NCBI GenBank assembly: GCA_964633975.1
Contig: CAZWKX010000010.1
Span: 1 to 56,196 of the forward strand
DNA: 56,196 bases
Reading direction: 5' to 3'
Source: CAZWKX01 sp964633975
GTDB taxonomy: Bacteria > Actinomycetota > Acidimicrobiia > Spongiisociales > UBA11373
Shown piece after piece: positions 8,825-16,974 of the stretch. The notes under the pieces are model-generated. The model did no database searches. It was not told the DNA's origin and was given only the letters and a program-made list of their open reading frames with translations. Each line of letters starts with the position of its first letter. Position 1 is the stretch's first letter. Position numbers and translations under genes: made by a program.

Positions 8825-9195
8825 CCCTCCCGTGGCTCTCCGATACGTATGCGGCCGATGTGGTCATGCTTGACATTCGATGATCCGGCCGCCGCTCATC
8901 TTGTGCCGTCCGTATCGTCCGGATGGCCCTACCACGCATGACTGAAGCCTATTGCAGTCCCGTCGCCTGCAACGACCAATCCCGGCTTCTTCATGTGTCG
9001 CCACCGTTTCCAGTCGCCTTGAGCCGCTCGACGATCCCACCGGCGTGCCCGTGCGCAATACGCGTGACCGTGTCCGCCCCCGGCTCTCTCCGAGCCCCGA
9101 GGGTGGTGTCCCGGTCGCTCCCTCAAGACGGGCAGCGATGATGGTCTCGCTACGATGCGGCGCCTTGGCCCAGACACCCCGGAGAGTGAAGTTCC
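8825..9195. other. 371-base intergenic region between the divergent LacI and cyclophilin genes
   Basis: No credible coding sequence. It contains the possible operator at 8843-8850, a TACGAT -10-like box at 9151-9156 pointing toward the cyclophilin gene, and a GGAGAGTGAAG ribosome-binding stretch just before its ATG. I see no RNA gene or repeat. Confidence 0.5.
8843..8850. promoter_or_regulatory. Possible LacI-type operator core
   Basis: ATACGTAT is a perfect 8-base palindrome centred on CG, placed 19 bases upstream of the LacI-type start codon. LacI-family operators commonly have a central CG within a palindrome, and autoregulation is common. The flanks are only partly symmetric, so this is suggestive rather than firm. 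Confidence 0.3.
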
Positions 9196-9705
9196 ATGCC
9201 GAAGCAGTACGAAGCCCCGCCCGACCTGATCATCGACATCGATACGGAGCACTCGGCAACCCTGCACACCAACCACGGCGACATCACCGTGCGCCTGTTC
9301 CCGGCCCGGGCGCCGATTGCCGCGAACAACTTCCTCTTCCTCGCCGGAGACGGCTTCTACGACGGAGTGACCTTCCACCGGGTCGTGCCCGGATTCGTCA
9401 TCCAGGGCGGCGACCCTACCGGCACCGGCAGAGGCGGTCCCGGCTACAAGTTCCGTGATGAGCTCGAAGGCCCGGGCGCCTACAGACGCGGCACGGTCGC
9501 CATGGCCAACGCCGGACCCAACACCAACGGAAGCCAGTTCTTCATCTGCCTGGCCGACGTGCGTCTGCCCCACGCCTACACCATCTTCGGTGAGGTCACC
9601 GACGGCATGAACGTGGTCGGCGCCATAGCCGCGCTGCCCACCGACTCCTCCGACCGGCCTGCTTCAGAGGCCGTCATCAGCCGAGTCACCGTCAGCGAGG
9701 GCTAG
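9196..9705 (+). CDS. Cyclophilin-type peptidyl-prolyl cis-trans isomerase
   Basis: A 169-residue single-domain cyclophilin that catalyses proline cis-trans isomerisation during protein folding. Core motifs are all present: TFHRVVPGFVIQGGDPTGTG with the catalytic Arg, GTVAMANAGPNTNGSQFFI with the substrate-binding Gln-Phe-Phe, and HAYTIFGEVTDGMNVV. There is no signal peptide, so it should be cytoplasmic. The start has GGAGAG about nine bases upstream. It stands alone upstream of the convergent proteasome activator gene; the pairing is probably incidental. Confidence 0.95.
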   Translation: MPKQYEAPPDLIIDIDTEHSATLHTNHGDITVRLFPARAPIAANNFLFLAGDGFYDGVTFHRVVPGFVIQGGDPTGTGRGGPGYKFRDELEGPGAYRRGTVAMANAGPNTNGSQFFICLADVRLPHAYTIFGEVTDGMNVVGAIAALPTDSSDRPASEAVISRVTVSEG

Positions 9706-9761
9706 ACACCGGCCACGCCGCCTGCCTTCTCGCCGCGTGCCGCCCCCTACGCGGCCAGCGC

Positions 9762-10226
9762 CTAGAGATACTGACCCGGGATCTCCTGCTTCTTCTGCGC
9801 CTCGATTGCGCGCATCCTCATCTCCTGGAGCTGGTTGGTTGCGGCCGCTTGCTGGCTCCAAAGAGTCGCCTGGATCCCGGCAAAGAGGCCCTCGAGCCAC
9901 CCCACCAGCTGCGCTTGGGCAATACGAAGCTCGGATTCGCTGGCGGTATCGCTCGACAGCGGGGTGAACATGTCGCCCAGCTCCTCGCGCAGATCTTCGG
10001 AGAGCACGTCCTGCATCTCGGCAAGCGAACGCTCGTGCACTTCGACCAGCCTGCGCCGGCCCGGGTCGTCGACGGGGGCCTGACGCACCTCGTCGAGCAT
10101 GGCCCGCGTCATCGAGGCGATTCGCATGAGCTTCGGCGCCTGCACGTAGCTTGAATCCGAGGCATCCTCGCCCTCGACGACCTCGGCTGTGACCTGCTTC
10201 TCCTGATCGTTCCCGTTCTTCTTCAC
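9762..10226 (-). CDS. bpa: Bacterial proteasome activator Bpa/PafE
   Basis: About 154 residues, rich in acidic helices, ending in the diagnostic C-terminal tail IPGQYL. In Mycobacterium, Bpa (PafE) forms a ring that docks its GQYL tails into the 20S proteasome alpha ring and opens the gate without ATP, allowing degradation of unfolded proteins. Family sequence is visible at VQAPKLMRIASMTRAMLDEVR, ELGDMF, and AQAQLVGWLEGLFAGIQATL. I start at GTG 10226 (VKKNGNDQEKQ); the longer open frame to 10334 adds residues unlike the family. It implies proteasome core genes elsewhere in the genome and supports an actinobacterial host. Confidence 0.92.
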   Translation of the reverse strand: MKKNGNDQEKQVTAEVVEGEDASDSSYVQAPKLMRIASMTRAMLDEVRQAPVDDPGRRRLVEVHERSLAEMQDVLSEDLREELGDMFTPLSSDTASESELRIAQAQLVGWLEGLFAGIQATLWSQQAAATNQLQEMRMRAIEAQKKQEIPGQYL

Positions 10227-10427
10227 GATCCAACTCGCTTTCCACGATGAGACTACGCCGCTTCGGAAGAGAAAACGGCATGCAGCTCCATGGGAAGCAA
10301 GCAACCGCTGCGCCGTGCCGAGCGTGGAGAGCAAGCCGGAGAGCCCTCAGCCGGATCCATCACAGCCCGGGAACCCGCCGGGCCGCCCGAGTCGTCGCAC
10401 CGGCAAGAGCACACAAAGGAACCCGAC

Positions 10428-11729
10428 ATGCGCAACCGTCTCATCGTCGTCTCCCTGCTGGCCACGATCCTCATCGCTTCGGCGATCCCCGCCGACGCCA
10501 CCGAAGACACAGATCCCTCCTACCTCGAGGCCATCGATCGAGCCGCCGCCATGTCGTGGGATCCCGACATCATCGACCTCGTCGGCATGTATGGCCTCGA
10601 CATCGTCAATGTGGCCTGGGAAGACACAGGGCGCTACTACAACTCGGCCGTGGGCCCCAATATCAGCGACGTCACCATCCAGGTCCCCTACGTGGACCCT
10701 GCGGGGCAGGAGCTCCTCGCCCTCATGCCGGTCATCCGGCTCCCCAACTTCACCGACGTGACCGCCGACCTCTTGCCCGACGACTTCTACCTGCTGGTCG
10801 GCAACGAGCGGGGCGACGAGCTGCAGCGCATCACCCTGACCGAACTGCTCGGCAACCCCGGCTCATACCTGAGCGACCCATCCTCATGGCTGGGAGGCCC
10901 TGAATCCCTGCTCGCCCCCCGCGACACACACGTCCTGGTGAGCGCCCAGGCCGCCCTTCTTCCCGTTCCCTCCGGAGGGGAAGCCCTCTTCAACCCGGTG
11001 ATCTTCAACTACCAGTCGTACGAAGGCGACCCAGCCGTGCTCACTATCCTCGCTACCCGCGAGGGGACCAGCATCACGGTCATCGACAACACCCGAGACG
11101 GCTTCTCGGCAGGGTGGTCGTGGGGCCAGCGCCTCTTCTTCAACGACCAAGGTCAGCGAGCTTCTTTGACCGGCGTGCGCTACGCCGATTTCGCAGCCGG
11201 CGACGCCTATCCCAATCCTCGAGGCGCGCCGGCGACCGAAGAGGCCGGACTCGACATGGTGCTCCTCATCCAGGTGCCGCTGAAGCAGAAGAACCCTTGG
11301 ATGCCGGTACCGACGATGGACGAATCGGCCGACGCCGCCATGGCCACCGTCGGAGGGCTCGATTCCGCCGTCATCGGCCACGGTGAAGCGGAAGGTCCGT
11401 TCACCGAGATCGCCGGTCTCGACATCGAGCGCGACCCCGACTACCCGATCCGAGTCACCGTGCAGTTCTACAAGGTCACCGACGACGGCTCCATCACCGA
11501 TGCCGACGTGGCCGCCATCCGTGATCAGATCGATCGGGTCTACCGGGACGCCGACTACGTCGGCTCCCTCGTCGTCGACGCCGACCCGAATCGGCCTACG
11601 AACCACGACGGGCCCCATCAGGAGCCCGCCGGCTGGTGGCCGGCGTTCCTCGACCACCTGTTCAGCCGAGTCGGGGATGGCATCTTCGAGAGCCTCGTCG
11701 GCCTCCTCGGCGCCTTCCGGGCCTGGTAA
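10428..11729 (+). CDS. Secreted protein of unknown function
   Basis: A 433-residue protein with a clear signal peptide (MRNRLIVVSLLATILIASA, cleavage probably after ADA). The start is ATG 10428 with AAAGGA eight bases upstream, not the longer open frame. The mature part is acidic and rich in Asp, Pro and Gly. It has beta-like stretches (VTIQVPYVD, TILATREGTSITVIDN) and a central Trp-rich piece (GWSWGQRLFFND). I recognise no catalytic motif or named domain. It lies 33 bases upstream of a deazaflavin-type reductase gene on the same strand and could share its transcript. Function unknown. Confidence 0.8.
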   Translation: MRNRLIVVSLLATILIASAIPADATEDTDPSYLEAIDRAAAMSWDPDIIDLVGMYGLDIVNVAWEDTGRYYNSAVGPNISDVTIQVPYVDPAGQELLALMPVIRLPNFTDVTADLLPDDFYLLVGNERGDELQRITLTELLGNPGSYLSDPSSWLGGPESLLAPRDTHVLVSAQAALLPVPSGGEALFNPVIFNYQSYEGDPAVLTILATREGTSITVIDNTRDGFSAGWSWGQRLFFNDQGQRASLTGVRYADFAAGDAYPNPRGAPATEEAGLDMVLLIQVPLKQKNPWMPVPTMDESADAAMATVGGLDSAVIGHGEAEGPFTEIAGLDIERDPDYPIRVTVQFYKVTDDGSITDADVAAIRDQIDRVYRDADYVGSLVVDADPNRPTNHDGPHQEPAGWWPAFLDHLFSRVGDGIFESLVGLLGAFRAW

Positions 11730-11762
11730 GCAAGTGCGGAGAGTGCTTGACTTGCGCCCTGC

Positions 11763-12182
11763 ATGCGGCGCTCCACGGTCAGAATCCTCTCGAAGCTGCA
11801 CACCGGCCTGTATCGAGCCACGCGCGGCCTGGTCGGGCGCAGGCTCGTCGCCAACGACATGCTGCTGCTCACCACACGTGGGCGGCACAGCGGCCGTCCT
11901 CACACGGTGCCGCTGCTCTATATCGAAGGGGACGACGGTCTGCTGGTCATCGTTGCCTCCTTCGGCGGCCACTCCCGTCATCCCGACTGGTACGAGAACC
12001 TACTCGCCAGCGCCGACGCCAGAATCCAGATCAGAGATCGACGGCTCGCCGTGGCGGCCAGAACCGCCACGCCGGCCGAGAGGGCCAAGTGGTGGCCTCG
12101 CCTGGTCTCCGCCTTCTCCGGGTATGCCGACTATCAGGCCAAGACGAGCCGAGAGATCCCCATAGTGCTCCTTCGCACCTAG
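11763..12182 (+). CDS. Deazaflavin (F420)-dependent nitroreductase family protein
   Basis: A 139-residue split-barrel protein of the Ddn/DUF385 family, which uses reduced coenzyme F420 to reduce quinones or nitro compounds. Recognisable pieces are LLTTRGRHSGRPHTVPLLYI, the F420-phosphate-binding region, and SFGGHSRHPDWYENLLA, a family signature. The family is largely actinobacterial. Its stop overlaps the stop of the convergent GTPase gene within CCTAGG. The substrate is not predictable. Confidence 0.9.
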   Translation: MRRSTVRILSKLHTGLYRATRGLVGRRLVANDMLLLTTRGRHSGRPHTVPLLYIEGDDGLLVIVASFGGHSRHPDWYENLLASADARIQIRDRRLAVAARTATPAERAKWWPRLVSAFSGYADYQAKTSREIPIVLLRT

Positions 12183-13183
12183 GTGTGGAGCTCGACGATG
12201 TCCCCGTCGCTCACTTGGTAGTCGCGTCCCACCTGCTGGCCGTCGAACTCGACGCCTCCCCAAACACGGGCGAACCGCAACGAGGCCGCCATCTCACGGT
12301 GAACGAGCCGCGCCACATCGAGAACCGTCTGCCCGCGTCGCACCGTGTAGGGACGGCCCAGATCGGCCTTCGACCGCGGGACTCTCGTATATACCCTCAC
12401 GATGCCGAGCTGCTCGAAGAGCCAAGGCCCTATCTCCTCCAGCCCTGCGCCGGTGACCGTCGACGTGCTGAGCGCACGGAAGCGAAACGCGGTCAGATCT
12501 CGGAATGCGGCCAGCTCCTCATCGAAAGCCCCGACACGGTCGATCTTGCTGAGAATCAGAAGCGTGGGCAGGCGCACTCCAAAGGGATCTCCCTCGTCGC
12601 CGTCTGCGGCAACCCACTCCTCGGCAAGCAGGACTCGCTTCTCCACGAGGAGGTCCCGCCCCGCAAGCACCTGTTCAACACATCCAGGCTCGGCGAGGTC
12701 GACAACGAGCAGACAGCCGTCGGCCGCCGAGAGGGAATTGGCGATCCACGAGACCGGGTGCTCCGGAGAGATCGAAGGCAGATCGACGAGCTGGATCGCG
12801 ACATCTTTGACCGGCAGCATGCCCGGCTGCGGGTAGTGCGTGGTGAACGGATAGGGGCCTTCCTGAGCCCGAGAGCCGGTGAGACGGGCATGGAGCGCCG
12901 ACTTGCCCGAGTTGGGGGGACCGAGCATCACCACCTGGGCCGCACCCTCGGGACGAACGAATGTGGAAGGGCCTCGGCGCGCCCCGGCCTTCCTGGGAGC
13001 GGCCAGCTCCTCGGTGAGCTCCCTGATCTTCGTCTTGATGTCGGCCTGCAGATGGTCGGTACCTTTGTGCTTGGGAATGCACCGCAGCATCGCCCGCAGG
13101 CACTCGAGACGCTCCTTGGTGTCGGAGGCGCGCCTGTACGCCGCCTCGGCCTCCTTGTATTCCGGAGTCAGATTGGCCGGCAT
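12179..13183 (-). CDS. TGS-domain GTPase (Obg/Drg-like)
   Basis: A 334-residue P-loop GTPase. The N-terminal 75 residues form a charged helical region (TPEYKEAEAAYRRA...). Next come the Walker A loop GPPNSGKS, the switch/G3 site VDLPSI, and a G4-like SKID. The C-terminal 80 residues are a TGS domain (VRRGQTVLDVARLVHREM...YQVSDGDIVELHT), which in Drg and related GTPases contacts ribosomes or other RNA. G4 is SKID instead of NKxD, a tolerated variation. The cellular role is unknown but a translation-linked role fits the family. It converges with the F420-type gene. Confidence 0.88.
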   Translation of the reverse strand: MPANLTPEYKEAEAAYRRASDTKERLECLRAMLRCIPKHKGTDHLQADIKTKIRELTEELAAPRKAGARRGPSTFVRPEGAAQVVMLGPPNSGKSALHARLTGSRAQEGPYPFTTHYPQPGMLPVKDVAIQLVDLPSISPEHPVSWIANSLSAADGCLLVVDLAEPGCVEQVLAGRDLLVEKRVLLAEEWVAADGDEGDPFGVRLPTLLILSKIDRVGAFDEELAAFRDLTAFRFRALSTSTVTGAGLEEIGPWLFEQLGIVRVYTRVPRSKADLGRPYTVRRGQTVLDVARLVHREMAASLRFARVWGGVEFDGQQVGRDYQVSDGDIVELHT

Positions 13184-13287
13184 ATGCTGCCCACGGCCTG
13201 CATGGCCCTAATGATGGCCCAACGGCGGCGCATCGGAATGCCTCACAGGCCTCGGGAATCATCTGCGATCCGGCCGGATTGACGAAC

Positions 13288-14007
13288 ATGGCGCAGATGA
13301 GAAGGCTCGCTCCAGTGATCGCCGTCGTGGCCGTCGTCGCCGCCGCCGTTGGCTGGACGCTCACGCGATCCGCCGCCGACCCGCGGCGGCAGCCCGTCGA
13401 AGTCGCCATCGACTGTGAGGCGGCCTCGTCGGGGCCGGTCCGGCAGCCGGTGAACGCATGGACGGCACTGGCTTACTCCGCCTTGGGAGCTGCGGTCCTG
13501 TCCCGTCGCGATCTCCACAGCCTCCTGAGCGGTATCACGCTCGCCGGCACCGGATTGGCGTCCTTCGTATTCCACGCGACACTGGCTTCCTGGAGCGCCC
13601 GCCTCGACGGCCTGGCCGTCGCCGCCCTCGCCGGCGTGCTGGCTTTGTGGTCATGGCCGCACCGCGCCCGTTTCGGCGCCATCGGTGCCATCGCGTTCGC
13701 CGCCGCCTGTTGGAGCAGAGCGGCGACAACGGCACTCGCGGTCGCGTTCGCCGCCGCGGTGGCCGCCAGGCTCTTCGGCAAGCAGAGCCGCCGCCAGCTC
13801 CTTCTCGCTCGCTCCGCCGCGGCACTTTTCCTCCTTGGAGCCGCCCTCTGGCTCATGGGCCGCAGCGGCGCGCCATGGTGCCGTCCCGAGTCGCTGATCC
13901 AGCCTCACGCCGCCTGGCACCTCATCTCTGCGGCAGGCCTGTGCGTTCTGGTCGCCCGGCTCAGGCTGATCGAGCAGACGACACCGGCCGACAGCTCTAG
14001 CCTCTAG
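13288..14007 (+). CDS. CREST/ceramidase-family integral membrane protein
   Basis: About 239 residues with six or seven hydrophobic segments. The pattern of the alkaline ceramidase/CREST superfamily of membrane hydrolases is present: CE followed by QPVNAW, then SFVFHATL with a downstream Asp (RLDGLAV), and HAAWH near the C-terminus. These His and Asp residues hold a zinc ion in the family. Whether this bacterial member cleaves ceramide or another amide-linked lipid is unknown. TTG 13279, ATG 13288 and ATG 13297 are all possible starts. It sits 17 bases before the beta-propeller gene and is probably co-transcribed with it. Confidence 0.75.
   Translation: MAQMRRLAPVIAVVAVVAAAVGWTLTRSAADPRRQPVEVAIDCEAASSGPVRQPVNAWTALAYSALGAAVLSRRDLHSLLSGITLAGTGLASFVFHATLASWSARLDGLAVAALAGVLALWSWPHRARFGAIGAIAFAAACWSRAATTALAVAFAAAVAARLFGKQSRRQLLLARSAAALFLLGAALWLMGRSGAPWCRPESLIQPHAAWHLISAAGLCVLVARLRLIEQTTPADSSSL
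13998..14003 (+). promoter_or_regulatory. Possible -10 box for the beta-propeller gene
   Basis: TAGCCT lies 21 bases before ATG 14025, overlapping the end of the upstream gene. It matches the TAnnnT form seen repeatedly in this window; there is no clear -35. Confidence 0.3.
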
Positions 14008-14024
14008 GGGCGAGAGGAGGCTGC

Positions 14025-15518
14025 ATGGTGCGGCGGCGCGACTACCAGAGCTTCTTCGGCAGCCGGCATTCGCGGCGCGGCGACTTCGTGTTCGTTGCGG
14101 GGAGACGAAGGTATCTGCGCTGGGTCGTGCCGCTCCTCTTCGTCGCCGCAGCCATTCCCGCCCTAATGCTGCTGTTCATCCGGGGAAACGGCGACAACAA
14201 ACCCGTCGATCCGAATGCAACAACCATCCCGACCCTGCTGACGGCCCAGACAACTACTACCGCCACCGGCGAGGGCAACGCCACCGTCGGGTGCCCGGAG
14301 ACGAGCGCCGATCCCACCTCGGCCATGTTCCAGGGCACACCCGAGCGCACCGGCTGCTTCAGTGCTCCCACGATCTCCGAGCCGACGATCCTGTGGACCG
14401 CAGAGGTCGGACTCCAAGGCTGGCTCAACAACCCCGTGATCTCCGACGGGGTCGTCTTCGTCGGCAGCGCAGGCAGCGTGCAGTTCGAAGGAGACCGGCG
14501 GGACGGCGTCTACGCCATCGATCTGGCCACCGGCGATGAGCTGTGGTTCTACCGGGCCAACAACGACGTCAACGGAGTCGCCGTGTCCGGCGACCTGGTC
14601 ATCGCCACCGGCGATGAGTATGCGGTCTGGGGCATCGACGTCACCAGTGGCAGGCCGGTGTGGAGCGCCCTCCTCGGTGGTTCCGTGTTCGGCGCCCCTC
14701 TCATCATCGATGATCTCGTCTTTGTAGGCGACGCCAGCGGCACGCTCACTGCACTCAACCTGAACACCGGACAGATCCAATGGAAAGCCACCGTAGCCGG
14801 CGACATACGCGGCGGCCCCGCATCGGACGGTGAGCTGGTCTATGTGGTCGGCGAGGACCGTGAGGTTCTTGCTGCGACGCTCGATGGACAGGAAGTATGG
14901 AGAACCACCGTCGAAGGGCCCGCGGGAGCACGCACCAGCGTCTTTGCCGCTCCCACAGTTGCGGGCGATTACCTGATCATCTCCCTTGTGCGCGATGCCG
15001 TCTTCGCCGACCCCGGTCTCATCGCCCTTGACAAATCAACCGGAGACCTGGTCTGGAGAGCCAGCGACGCCGCCGGTGTCAAGACCGAGTGGGGCAGCGT
15101 GCGTTCCTCGCCTGCGGTTGCCGGCGACATGCTCGTCTACGGAGACACGTACTCGAGTCAGCTGATCGCAGTCTCCATCGAGACCGGGGAGACATTGTGG
15201 TCGGTTGAGGTCGGTGTGTTCTGCTACCGGCACTGGTCCTCGCCGATCGTCGTCTCCGGCCAAGCGATCCTGCCCCGGTACGACGGCGGGGTCTACTCCG
15301 TAGATCTGGTTTCCCGGTCCAAGCTCTGGGAGATCTACATCGGTGACCCGACGCTGCGCGGCAACTTCCCACTCGACTACGGCCCCGATTCCTGTTCATG
15401 GGACCCCGTGCAAGGCGCATCCGTGCTCGCTTCCCCGACGGTCGCCGAGGACGGCACCATAGTGGTCGGCACCCTCACAGGGTTTCTCTTCGCCATAGGT
15501 GACGAGTCTTGGGAGTGA
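14025..15518 (+). CDS. Membrane-anchored PQQ-like beta-propeller protein
   Basis: A 497-residue protein with a short basic N-terminus, one membrane anchor at about residues 30-48 (WVVPLLFVAAAIPALMLLFI), a Thr-rich linker, and then repeated beta-propeller blades of the PQQ/WD-like type (e.g. YAIDLATGDELWFYRA, TALNLNTGQIQWKATV, IAVSIETGETLWSVEV). The orientation puts the propeller outside. The repeat class includes quinoprotein dehydrogenases and BamB-like scaffolds; I see no clear quinone ligands, so a binding or scaffold role is more likely. GAGGAGG precedes the ATG. Its stop codon abuts that of the convergent S41-like gene with no base between. Confidence 0.85.
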   Translation: MVRRRDYQSFFGSRHSRRGDFVFVAGRRRYLRWVVPLLFVAAAIPALMLLFIRGNGDNKPVDPNATTIPTLLTAQTTTTATGEGNATVGCPETSADPTSAMFQGTPERTGCFSAPTISEPTILWTAEVGLQGWLNNPVISDGVVFVGSAGSVQFEGDRRDGVYAIDLATGDELWFYRANNDVNGVAVSGDLVIATGDEYAVWGIDVTSGRPVWSALLGGSVFGAPLIIDDLVFVGDASGTLTALNLNTGQIQWKATVAGDIRGGPASDGELVYVVGEDREVLAATLDGQEVWRTTVEGPAGARTSVFAAPTVAGDYLIISLVRDAVFADPGLIALDKSTGDLVWRASDAAGVKTEWGSVRSSPAVAGDMLVYGDTYSSQLIAVSIETGETLWSVEVGVFCYRHWSSPIVVSGQAILPRYDGGVYSVDLVSRSKLWEIYIGDPTLRGNFPLDYGPDSCSWDPVQGASVLASPTVAEDGTIVVGTLTGFLFAIGDESWE

Positions 15519-16817
15519 TCAGCCCTGGAGCAGCTCCAAGGCCCACTCCAACACGGGGTCCTCTCCGGCCTGGAGCTGGGCGACCGTCGTCTCCACCTCC
15601 TCGTCCGGAGGGATCCCGGCAAGCCCCCACAGACCGCCGTCGGTGTCGTACACCCGCTCGTTGGGGACGTTGACGGCCCAGCCGTTGGGCAGCACCCGAA
15701 CGAACAGAGGGGACATACTGCCAGCCGTCGCCTCACCGACGGCTACCACGTTCGGGGACTTCATCAGCGCCAGCACCAACCACTCCGCCGCACCTTCCGT
15801 CCCCGGGCCGACCAGCACCACCACCGGTCCATCGAACGTACCGCCGGGATTGGGAGCCACACTGATCTCCCCGCGGTCGAGGTAGTCGTTGGTTCCTCCG
15901 ATCCGAACCTCGTGCCGCAGCACCGCCACTTCTTCGGAAATGAAGCGAGAGGCCGTGGCCATCGCGAACTCCTCCAGCCCTCCATAGTTGTCACGCAGGT
16001 CGATGATCAGGCCCGGTGCCTCCTCGGCCTGAAGCGCGGCGACGAGATCGTCCAAGGTCTGCAGAAGTACTTCCTCGCTGGCGGCGGAGTCGACGTCTAA
16101 GGCGAGCAGCTGCAGAAGGCCCAGATAGCCGATTCCCCCGGGGAGGCGACCCACCACGTAGCTGTCCTGCGTTTCACCGGACTCCTCGACGCTCGCCAGG
16201 CCCGTGCCGGCGGCGATGCGCTCCCCGAGGAGCTCGACGACCTCATTCTCGGGCCCGGCCGACCAGGTGATGTCGTCGATCAGCCCTTCCTCAGGGACGA
16301 GCAGAACCTGAGGATCGGCGAGGTCCCCGAGGAGCTCCTCGACCACCTCGAGCAGCTCCGAAGGGCTCATTCCTTCGCTCAATCTGCTTTGGGCCTCAGC
16401 GACGTGTGCCTCCCACTCCGGGTCTCGCTCGTCGAGGAAGGCGTAGTGCTCCTCAAAGGTGGTGCTGAGCACTTCGAGAACCCATGAGGGGTCATCGCTC
16501 CTGAACGTCTCGCTGCACGTCTCGGGAAGGCTCTCGATGCCGTCGAAGACCCTGCTGCCGCCCAAGTCGCCCAGCAGCAATCGGCCATCTTCCAGGCGCA
16601 AAAACTCATCCACGCCCGAAGCCGAAGCCTCCAGGACCTTGACGCAGCTCGCCGAGGTGTATTCGTAGATTCGCACGCCGTCGCCCCCAACGACCATGTA
16701 CATGCCGTACGCCTCCGACTGCCAGGTACCGGTGAACGGCACGGCCTCCTCCGCCCAGGTCGCACACGATGCCGACAGCAGGACAACGAGCGCACAGCAG
16801 AAAAGGCGCTTCAGCAC
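15519..16817 (-). CDS. S41-family peptidase-like lipoprotein, probably inactive
   Basis: A 432-residue protein starting at GTG 16817, supported by GGAGG nine bases upstream. It has a lipoprotein signal (LKRLFCCALVVLLSASC). The C-terminal half is the S41 (tail-specific/tricorn-core) fold: GIGYLGLLQLL, LIIDLRDNYGG, GPVVVLVGPGTEGAAEW, VVAVGEATAG. In active members the segment after the strand reads GTASAxE with the nucleophile Ser; here it reads GTEGAAE, so Gly occupies the Ser position. I therefore expect a lipid-anchored, catalytically dead homologue, perhaps a binding protein. The alignment at this point is by eye. Confidence 0.8.
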   Translation of the reverse strand: MLKRLFCCALVVLLSASCATWAEEAVPFTGTWQSEAYGMYMVVGGDGVRIYEYTSASCVKVLEASASGVDEFLRLEDGRLLLGDLGGSRVFDGIESLPETCSETFRSDDPSWVLEVLSTTFEEHYAFLDERDPEWEAHVAEAQSRLSEGMSPSELLEVVEELLGDLADPQVLLVPEEGLIDDITWSAGPENEVVELLGERIAAGTGLASVEESGETQDSYVVGRLPGGIGYLGLLQLLALDVDSAASEEVLLQTLDDLVAALQAEEAPGLIIDLRDNYGGLEEFAMATASRFISEEVAVLRHEVRIGGTNDYLDRGEISVAPNPGGTFDGPVVVLVGPGTEGAAEWLVLALMKSPNVVAVGEATAGSMSPLFVRVLPNGWAVNVPNERVYDTDGGLWGLAGIPPDEEVETTVAQLQAGEDPVLEWALELLQG

Positions 16818-16974
16818 GGGCCCAGCCTCCACAGGCCTGCGGCACGGCTCGGCACCGTGGCCGGCAGGAGACCGGAGCACTGGCATCGTCATGACGCCCA
16901 GGCTAGGTCGGCGGCGCATCAGCGACGCCGACCTGTCATCCGGCCGGACCGTCCGTCACAGTCCAGCACCCGTC

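Noticed and set aside
8869..8874. TTGACA as a -35 element upstream of the cyclophilin gene
   Set aside because: No matching -10 lies 16-19 bases downstream on the plus strand.
11636..13282. 548-codon open frame on the plus strand
   Set aside because: It overlaps the F420-type gene in another frame and lies antisense to the GTPase gene; no domain is visible.
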